A model generated the notes under the pieces. That model was not told the origin of the DNA. It searched no databases and saw nothing but the letters and a program-made list of their open reading frames with translations. The position numbers and the translations under genes were made by a program. 23,282 bases of DNA. It comes from Coriobacteriaceae bacterium (lineage in GTDB: Bacteria > Actinomycetota > Coriobacteriia > Coriobacteriales > Coriobacteriaceae). Of this stretch, positions 16,434 through 23,282 are shown in pieces. The stretch is taken from the NCBI GenBank assembly GCA_902362275.1, contig CABIWB010000003.1:145527-168808 (forward strand), given 5' to 3'. Positions within the stretch are counted from its first letter, which is position 1. The number at the start of each line of letters is the position of its first letter.

Positions 16434-17705
16434 GTGAATACGAGCGCCTTCTATGACGTCCTGGTAATCGGCGGCGGGGCTTCAGGCCTCGCCGCCGCCA
16501 TTACGGTCGCACGCGCTGGCAAAAGCGTCTGCATCGTTGAGTGCGATGTCGCCTGCGGCCTTAAGCTCCTTGCGACCGGCAACGGCCGCTGCAACCTCTC
16601 CAACGAATCGATTGATCCACAGCGGTATAACCACCCCGCATTCGTCGAATCCGTTATGGGCCCCCAGCCCGAACAAGAGCTTATGGGCTTCTTCTCCTCG
16701 CTGGGTATCATGACAACCTCCGAGGAAGGCCGGCTGTACCCGCGCTCCCTTCGCGCCGAATCGGTGCGCGACGCGCTTCTCAACGTTTGCGACCGCCTAG
16801 GTATCACCTTAATCTGTGGAGCCAACGTTGCCTCGGCGCACAAAGCTTCTGAAGGCTGGGCACTCCAAATAGACCGTCCAGCGCGGACGCTCAAGGCAAA
16901 AAAGCACGACGACCGAAAATCGGAACTCCGCTCGCTTCGGAAAGCGCTCACCGATGTCCCTCGCAAGAACGCGACCCTGCAGGCACACGCCGTAATTATC
17001 GCCACGGGCGGCAACCCCACCGGTATCGCCGATACGTTTAGCCTCCCCCTCACTTCGCTGCGCCCCATCCTCTGCCCCGTATCGGCAACGGTCGTTGGCG
17101 ATCGGGCAGCACTCAAGACGTTGGATGGTCTGCGCGTCCGCGCCCGCTTGACGCTCACCCGTAACCATAGTGAGCTCTGGCACGAAGACGGTGAAGTACT
17201 GTTTCGAACCTTCGGCATCTCGGGCGTCGCTGTCTTCAACCTCTCCCGTCGTATCCAGCGCGGCGACACGATCCTGCTCGACGTTTTCCCCGACCTCTCT
17301 AAAGACGAGTTGCTCGATATGCTCAACCGGCGCGTTAAGCTGCTCGGCGGCTTTTCGCCCCGCGATCCCCGTTGGCTCGACGGCATGCTCGCACCGCAAC
17401 TCTCCCGCGTCGTCTGTACAGCGTTCGAGCAGTGCCATCCAGGCTCCAACGATGTCATCCATCTGGTCTCGATCCTCAAGCACTTTAAGTTGCTCGTCGA
17501 GGGAACAGCCGAGGAGCGCTCGGCGCAGGTCACGCGTGGTGGCGTATCTGTCGAGAGCATCTCAACACCCAGTCTACGCGCGCGCAGCGTTGTCGACGCC
17601 CCGCTTTACGTCTGCGGCGAAGCGCTCGACATCGACGCCGATTGCGGAGGCTTTAACCTTGCGTGGGCCTGGCTCTCGGGCATTCGCGCTGCAAGCAGCC
17701 TGTAG
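16434..17705 (+). CDS. HI0933/BaiN-type NAD(P)/FAD-dependent oxidoreductase
   Basis: This is a flavoprotein of the HI0933 family, whose members are annotated variously as aminoacetone oxidase or BaiN/RdsA-like reductase; reactions are proven for few. The 423-residue protein has an N-terminal dinucleotide fold with GGGASG at 13-18, the family motif GNGRCNLSN at 49-57, a second FAD contact (ATGG near 190-193), and the C-terminal CGEALDIDADCGGFNLAWAW that closes the FAD site. A basic, charged insert at about 150-180 is longer than usual. The start is GTG 16434, directly after the mrp TAA, with GAGG just upstream, so translation is probably coupled to mrp. BaiN of Clostridium scindens is implicated in bile-acid reduction, but similarity at this level does not show that this protein acts on bile acids. 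Confidence 0.88.
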   Translation: MNTSAFYDVLVIGGGASGLAAAITVARAGKSVCIVECDVACGLKLLATGNGRCNLSNESIDPQRYNHPAFVESVMGPQPEQELMGFFSSLGIMTTSEEGRLYPRSLRAESVRDALLNVCDRLGITLICGANVASAHKASEGWALQIDRPARTLKAKKHDDRKSELRSLRKALTDVPRKNATLQAHAVIIATGGNPTGIADTFSLPLTSLRPILCPVSATVVGDRAALKTLDGLRVRARLTLTRNHSELWHEDGEVLFRTFGISGVAVFNLSRRIQRGDTILLDVFPDLSKDELLDMLNRRVKLLGGFSPRDPRWLDGMLAPQLSRVVCTAFEQCHPGSNDVIHLVSILKHFKLLVEGTAEERSAQVTRGGVSVESISTPSLRARSVVDAPLYVCGEALDIDADCGGFNLAWAWLSGIRAASSL

Positions 17706-17715
17706 CCGCGCAGTC

Positions 17716-17721
17716 TATAAT
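17716..17721 (+). promoter_or_regulatory. Consensus TATAAT before the leader of the COG2509-type gene
   Basis: A perfect -10 hexamer sits 10 nt past the stop of the previous gene, but no recognisable -35 lies 16-18 nt upstream. If used, transcription would start near 17728 and run straight into the hairpin at 17736-17759. It may also be only the A/T-rich flank of a bidirectional terminator. Confidence 0.35.
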
Positions 17722-17735
17722 CAAAAACGCATTCG

Positions 17736-17767
17736 GGCCGTCTGGGATACCGGACGGCCTCTTTCTT
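17736..17767 (+). terminator. Intrinsic terminator / possible attenuator in the leader of the COG2509-type gene
   Basis: GGCCGTC/GACGGCC plus three inner pairs (one G-U) form a 10-bp stem closed by a GATA tetraloop (17736-17759). TCTTTCTT follows. The simplest role is termination of mrp plus the HI0933-type gene. The next ribosome site begins only about 8 nt later, so any transcript of the next gene that starts upstream must read through it. The opposite strand also has a T-rich flank, so it may work in both directions. Confidence 0.7.
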
Positions 17768-17785
17768 GCCTCTAAGGAGACCTCG

Positions 17786-19426
17786 ATGATCGAAATCACC
17801 CAAGTCAACGCATCGCTCGATGAAGCCGGCGATGAAAATGCCTGCCTCATTTTTGGCAAGCGAGTCGCCAAGCGCATCCTACGTTGCAAGGACTCCGAGA
17901 TCGAGTCCATCGAACTCCACCGCAAGTCAATCGACGCTCGCAAAAAACGAGACGTCCATTTTATCCTGAGCTTTCGTGTTGAGCTGACTAGTCCCCACCT
18001 CGAGCGAGAAGCGGTCGACAGCGTTGCCGAGCGTGACCGCTCGCGCGTACGCGCGATAGAAGACGATGAGCCTTCATTCCCCTCCCCCGTCTCCGACGCA
18101 CCTCAAGAACGCCCTGTCGTTGTCGGCGCCGGATGCGCCGGCCTTTTCGCTGCGCTCACGCTCGCCAAAGCAGGTCTTAAGCCCTTGCTTATCGAGCGCG
18201 GCGACCCGGCATTTCGCCGCTCGCAGGCGATCGACCTCTTTCTAAAGGAGCGCATCCTCGACCCCGAGAGCAATATTCAGTTTGGTCTGGGCGGCGCGGG
18301 GACCTTCTCGGATGGCAAGCTCAATACGGGAACAAAAAATCCCGCCCATCGCCTTATCCTCGAAACCTTCGTCGAGGCGGGTGCGCCCCGCGATATTCTG
18401 TGGGATGCCAAGCCGCACATTGGCTCCGACATCCTTCCCAAGGTTGTCACCGCTATATCCCAGCGCATCGAGCAGCTCGGAGGTGTCGTACGTTATCGAA
18501 CGAAGCTCGTCGACATTCGCATCGACGCGTCTGGCGCCATCATCGGTATTGATGTCCAATCGTCCCAAGACGCCGCTTACGAGCCAATCGAGACAAAGCA
18601 CCTCATCCTCGCCTGCGGGCATTCTGCTCGCGATATTTTTGAGCTCCTTAAGGACCACAACGTGGCCCTCGCACAAAAGACCTTTGCCATGGGCGTTCGC
18701 ATCGAGCATCCGCAGCGCGACATCGACCGAGCCCAATATGGAGCCTCGGCGGGACATCCTGCCCTCGGGGCGGCCCCCTACAAACTTGTTGCCCATCTTC
18801 CCAACGGCCGCAGCGTGTTCTCGTTTTGCATGTGCCCCGGCGGACAGGTTGTTGCCGCCTCTTCAGAACCGTTCCATCTGTGCGTCAACGGGGCCAGTCT
18901 CAATGCCCGCGACGGACGCAACGCAAATGCCGCCCTGCTCGTTAACGTCACGCCTGAGGACCTTCCCAACGATGACCCGCTCGCCGGCATCGAGCTCCAG
19001 CGTGCCTGCGAGGCGGCCGCCTATCGCCTGGGCGGTTCCAACTGGAACGCACCGGCACAACTCGTCGGAGATTTCCTCGCAGGACGCGCCAGCAAGGCGC
19101 CCGGAAAGGTAAAACCCACCTATCCGCTCGGTGTGACCTGGACGGCAATTGACGAAGCCCTACCGCAGCATATCGTCGAGTCGCTCCGCCTGGGACTTCC
19201 CCTACTCGGAAAAAAGCTACGAGGCTACGACCGTCCCGATGCCGTTCTTACCGGCGTGGAGACTCGTTCGAGCTCACCGGTCACTGTCACCCGAGACCGA
19301 ACGTGCCATGCCGTGTCGACCCCGGGCCTCTACCCTTGTGGTGAGGGAGCTGGATATGCCGGCGGCATCATGAGCGCGGCCACCGACGGCATCCGTTGTG
19401 CTGAAGCCCTGATCGCAGACCTCTAA
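17786..19426 (+). CDS. Uncharacterised FAD-dependent dehydrogenase (COG2509 type)
   Basis: This is a conserved bacterial flavoprotein family of unknown reaction. The 546-residue protein starts with a distinct domain of about 100 residues, then a Rossmann FAD site (VVGAGCAGLFAA, glycines from 114). The family hallmarks FGLGGAGTFSDGKLNT (166-181), CGHSARD near 277, RIEHPQ near 305, SFCMCPGG (346-353) and GEGAGYAGG near 519 are all present. The paired cysteines in CMC are conserved in this family and could be redox-active, but that is a guess. ATG 17786 follows AAGGAG by about 6 nt; earlier in-frame starts lie inside the terminator or the previous gene. It is preceded by a terminator-like leader and is convergent with uvrB. 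Membrane segments are absent. Confidence 0.88.
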   Translation: MIEITQVNASLDEAGDENACLIFGKRVAKRILRCKDSEIESIELHRKSIDARKKRDVHFILSFRVELTSPHLEREAVDSVAERDRSRVRAIEDDEPSFPSPVSDAPQERPVVVGAGCAGLFAALTLAKAGLKPLLIERGDPAFRRSQAIDLFLKERILDPESNIQFGLGGAGTFSDGKLNTGTKNPAHRLILETFVEAGAPRDILWDAKPHIGSDILPKVVTAISQRIEQLGGVVRYRTKLVDIRIDASGAIIGIDVQSSQDAAYEPIETKHLILACGHSARDIFELLKDHNVALAQKTFAMGVRIEHPQRDIDRAQYGASAGHPALGAAPYKLVAHLPNGRSVFSFCMCPGGQVVAASSEPFHLCVNGASLNARDGRNANAALLVNVTPEDLPNDDPLAGIELQRACEAAAYRLGGSNWNAPAQLVGDFLAGRASKAPGKVKPTYPLGVTWTAIDEALPQHIVESLRLGLPLLGKKLRGYDRPDAVLTGVETRSSSPVTVTRDRTCHAVSTPGLYPCGEGAGYAGGIMSAATDGIRCAEALIADL

Positions 19427-19454
19427 CGCACGAATTCCAGCACGCAAAAGACAT

Positions 19455-19486
19455 AGGCCCCGAGCTCCACAGGGAACTCGAGGCCT
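19455..19486 (-). terminator. Shared terminator between convergent COG2509-type gene and uvrB
   Basis: A 14-bp stem with an ACAG tetraloop fills the 65-nt gap between the two genes. On the minus-strand RNA all 14 positions pair (two as G-U), and TTTT follows after five bases. On the plus strand two positions become C-A mismatches, followed by a T-containing GTTCGCTATTTCTT. It is therefore best suited to stop uvrB transcription, but may act in both directions. Confidence 0.6.
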
Positions 19487-19491
19487 GTTCG

Positions 19492-21732
<2,241 letters not shown>

Positions 21733-21783
21733 GGATACTCCTAACTCATATATCTGCAGTATACGCAGGCGGCAGGCGTAGTC

Positions 21784-22365
21784 CTATACGAACCGATCGG
21801 GATAGAGGGTCTTATAGCGAACCCAGGCATTATTGACACGAATCAGATACGCCTGCGTCTCGGGAAAGGTGATTGCATTATGAAGTGACGTGTTCTGCTG
21901 CGCCCATCCGTCGACATTGCCCATACCGGCGTTATAGGCGGCAATGGCACTATCCGTCGACCCGTTGAAATAGGTCAGAAGATACGAGAGGTATGCGCAG
22001 CCAAACTCGATATTGGTAGCCGGATCGTTAAGGTTGTCGGCCGAATACTCGTCACCGTCAACAAGGCCCTTGGTGATCATATCCTGAGCAGTCACGGGCA
22101 TCAGCTGCATCAATCCCTGAGCACCCTGACTCGATTCGGCCTTGGGATCCCAATTCGATTCAGACTTAATGACAGCGCACACCAGATACGGATCCAGATT
22201 ATGCGAAATACTGGATTGCTTTACATATGCCTCGTAGTCAATCGGATACAGCGGCTTAAAAAAAGCGGCAGGAGCACACGAGTAAACGAATGAGATAAGG
22301 CCGAAGGCAAAAACGGCAGCCAGCGGCATAAGGCGATACCACGCAAAGAAACGTGTCTTAGGCAT
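21784..22365 (-). CDS. Lytic transglycosylase, SLT-type
   Basis: Soluble-lytic-transglycosylase-type enzymes cleave the glycan chain of peptidoglycan with formation of 1,6-anhydro ends. The 193-residue protein has an N-terminal membrane anchor or signal (about 12-30) and one SLT domain. The catalytic-type Glu69 sits in IKSESNWDP, followed by the family's GAQGLMQLMP at 81-90 and AAYNAGMGNVDGW in the C-terminal half. No wall-binding module is attached, and the Cys at 30 is not in a good lipobox. The start is set at ATG 22363-22365 because AAGGAGG lies 6 nt upstream; the in-frame ATG at 22371 touches that site. The start overlaps the end of coaE by 8 nt. Growth-linked wall remodelling is the likely role. 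Confidence 0.88.
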   Translation of the reverse strand: MPKTRFFAWYRLMPLAAVFAFGLISFVYSCAPAAFFKPLYPIDYEAYVKQSSISHNLDPYLVCAVIKSESNWDPKAESSQGAQGLMQLMPVTAQDMITKGLVDGDEYSADNLNDPATNIEFGCAYLSYLLTYFNGSTDSAIAAYNAGMGNVDGWAQQNTSLHNAITFPETQAYLIRVNNAWVRYKTLYPDRFV

Positions 22366-22999
22366 CGGCATCCTCCTTATTCGCAGTGTCTATAAACCCA
22401 TGGAATGCAAGCCAAGAATCAAGCTGCTCAAAGAGCGAATTATCGCCTGCGGCATTATCAATCACCGTTGTAGCGAGATTGCACAGCGCAGACTCATCGG
22501 GCTGGCAAGCAGAACGGGCATCGAAATCGGATGGCTCCATACCACGTTGAATAGCGCGCTCGCGACGAACTGACAAAGGGGCGCTAATGACCAGAATTTC
22601 ATCAGCCAAACCAAATGCATCCTCAAAACCAGTCGGAGCAGAAACCTCGACTACCGCAAAGGGATAACGGGGAGACGAAACCGTACAACAAACCGGATCG
22701 AGAATCCTAAGCGAAAGCTGTTCAATCAGAACGGGATGCACAATGCCATTGAGCCGTGCGACCGAACCAGGAGAGACGAAAGCTCGAGAAGCGAGGATGC
22801 TGCGGCGAATGCCGCCTTCCTCATCCAAAATGTCCCAACCGAATTCATCCGCGAGAGCATTGACGATATCAGAGCCCGGGACATACAGCGATTTTGCAAG
22901 CTCATCCAGATCGATAAGCATAGCGCCACGAGATTCAAAATAGCGGCAGGCAGTCGACTTACCCGAAGCAATATTGCCCAAGACAAATACGGTAAACAT
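22358..22999 (-). CDS. coaE: Dephospho-CoA kinase
   Basis: CoaE carries out the last step of coenzyme A synthesis, phosphorylating the 3'-hydroxyl of dephospho-CoA with ATP in the cytoplasm. The 213-residue protein is near the usual 200. It has the P-loop GNIASGKS at 8-15 and IDLDELAK, with the family's conserved acidic residue. FGWDIL, the LASRAF segment and LNGIVHP all follow in order, and the C-terminal lid region carries an RRERAIQRG arginine patch. ATG 22997-22999 is chosen because GGGAGGG ends 4 nt upstream; a TTG at 23002 is too close to it. It is the first gene after the 5S terminator and overlaps the transglycosylase by 8 nt. The 128-nt gap upstream shows no clear promoter, only a GATAAT-like box with a 19-nt spacer. 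Confidence 0.93.
   Translation of the reverse strand: MFTVFVLGNIASGKSTACRYFESRGAMLIDLDELAKSLYVPGSDIVNALADEFGWDILDEEGGIRRSILASRAFVSPGSVARLNGIVHPVLIEQLSLRILDPVCCTVSSPRYPFAVVEVSAPTGFEDAFGLADEILVISAPLSVRRERAIQRGMEPSDFDARSACQPDESALCNLATTVIDNAAGDNSLFEQLDSWLAFHGFIDTANKEDADA
22372..22378 (-). promoter_or_regulatory. Ribosome binding site that sets the transglycosylase start
   Basis: AAGGAGG on the minus strand is a near-perfect Shine-Dalgarno lying 6 nt before ATG 22365 and with no gap before ATG 22371. The downstream ATG is therefore preferred. The site lies inside the end of coaE, consistent with translational coupling. Confidence 0.7.
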
Positions 23000-23127
23000 C
23001 AAGCCCTCCCTAACGCCAATGCGAGTAATTATCGCTCAAATACACTAGAAGGACTCAAAATACAGCCAAACAGTAAGAACGCATACAAGGGAGTTAGGTC
23101 CCAAAGCACAACGTGTGTATAACGAAA

Positions 23128-23159
23128 AGAAGGGGGAGGCCGCGAGGCCTCCCCCTTCT
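23128..23159 (-). terminator. Strong intrinsic terminator of the rRNA operon
   Basis: Arms 23128-23141 and 23146-23159 pair perfectly over 14 bp with a 4-nt loop (GCGA). On the minus strand TTTTCGTT follows the stem. Lying about 37 nt past the 5S 3' end, it is a typical end of an rRNA operon and separates it from coaE on the same strand. Confidence 0.85.
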
Positions 23160-23196
23160 CAAAGTCATCCGACGGCTCGGTGCCGTCCACCGGTCA

Positions 23197-23282
23197 GCGG
23201 CGCCCTGGCCTCCCACGGGCTGGCCCCGCAGTACTCTCGGCGCGATGGGGCTTAGCTTCCGGGTTCGGAACGGGACCGGGCG
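23197..23282 (-). rRNA. rrf: 5S ribosomal RNA (partial, 3' part)
   Basis: Read on the minus strand, the sequence contains the 5S landmarks CCGTTCCGAACCCGGAAGCTAAG, then CGCCGAGAGTACTGC and GTGGGAGGCCAGGGCGCC, near the normal 5S 3' end. The gene runs off the right edge, so its 5' third and any 16S and 23S genes are outside the window. The 3' end near 23197 is estimated from the family pattern and may be off by a few bases. It is followed by a strong terminator. Confidence 0.88.

Noticed and set aside
16451..17560. 369-codon open frame on the minus strand over the HI0933-type gene
   Set aside because: It is Ser/Arg-rich and antisense to a gene with full family motifs.
22270..22340. Lipobox in the transglycosylase (VYSC)
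   Set aside because: Tyr at the -2 position does not fit the lipobox; a membrane anchor explains the segment better.

Overview
The window reads as a stretch of a Coriobacteriia chromosome, most like Collinsella. This is an inference from the high-GC codon use, the style of the predicted proteins, and a high-GC 5S rRNA; no search was run. Nearly all of it is housekeeping or transport DNA on an ordinary chromosome. I see no prophage, insertion sequence, integrase, CRISPR array, toxin pair or tRNA gene, and no base-composition break that suggests transfer.

Layout, left to right. (1) 25-5599, minus strand: a complete peptide-type ABC importer transcribed as solute-binding lipoprotein, DppB-type permease, a natural fusion of a DppC-type permease with a DppD-type ATPase, then an OppF-type ATPase. 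(2) 5600-5964: a gene-free stretch with the uvrC terminator(s), two candidate promoters, a 23-nt palindrome over one -10 box, and a wider 10-bp inverted repeat. (3) 5965-10098, minus: a tight unit of ybaK-like deacylase, murJ and uvrC, with 3-nt and 0-nt gaps. (4) 10231-13110, minus: uvrA, with an SOS-box-like site upstream and a hairpin downstream. (5) 13304-15457, plus: an LTA-synthase-family membrane phosphotransferase, divergent from uvrA. (6) 15603-19426, plus: an Mrp-type Fe-S carrier ATPase, an HI0933/BaiN-type flavoprotein coupled to it, then a COG2509-type flavoprotein behind a terminator-like leader. (7) 19492-22999, minus: coaE, a lytic transglycosylase and uvrB, probably one unit, ending in a hairpin shared with the convergent flavoprotein gene. 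(8) 23128-23282, minus: the 3' part of a 5S rRNA gene and its strong terminator.

The main functional themes are peptide uptake, nucleotide excision repair (uvrA, uvrB and uvrC all within about 16 kb but in three separate units), cell-envelope building (murJ, LtaS-like enzyme, lytic transglycosylase) and flavin/Fe-S redox proteins. Six genes have open frames extending upstream of the most likely start; I trimmed these using Shine-Dalgarno sites. The most unusual items are the permease-ATPase fusion, the operator-like palindromes before the binding-protein gene, and the promoter-plus-terminator leader before the COG2509 gene. I did not find a convincing undescribed defence or mobile system.
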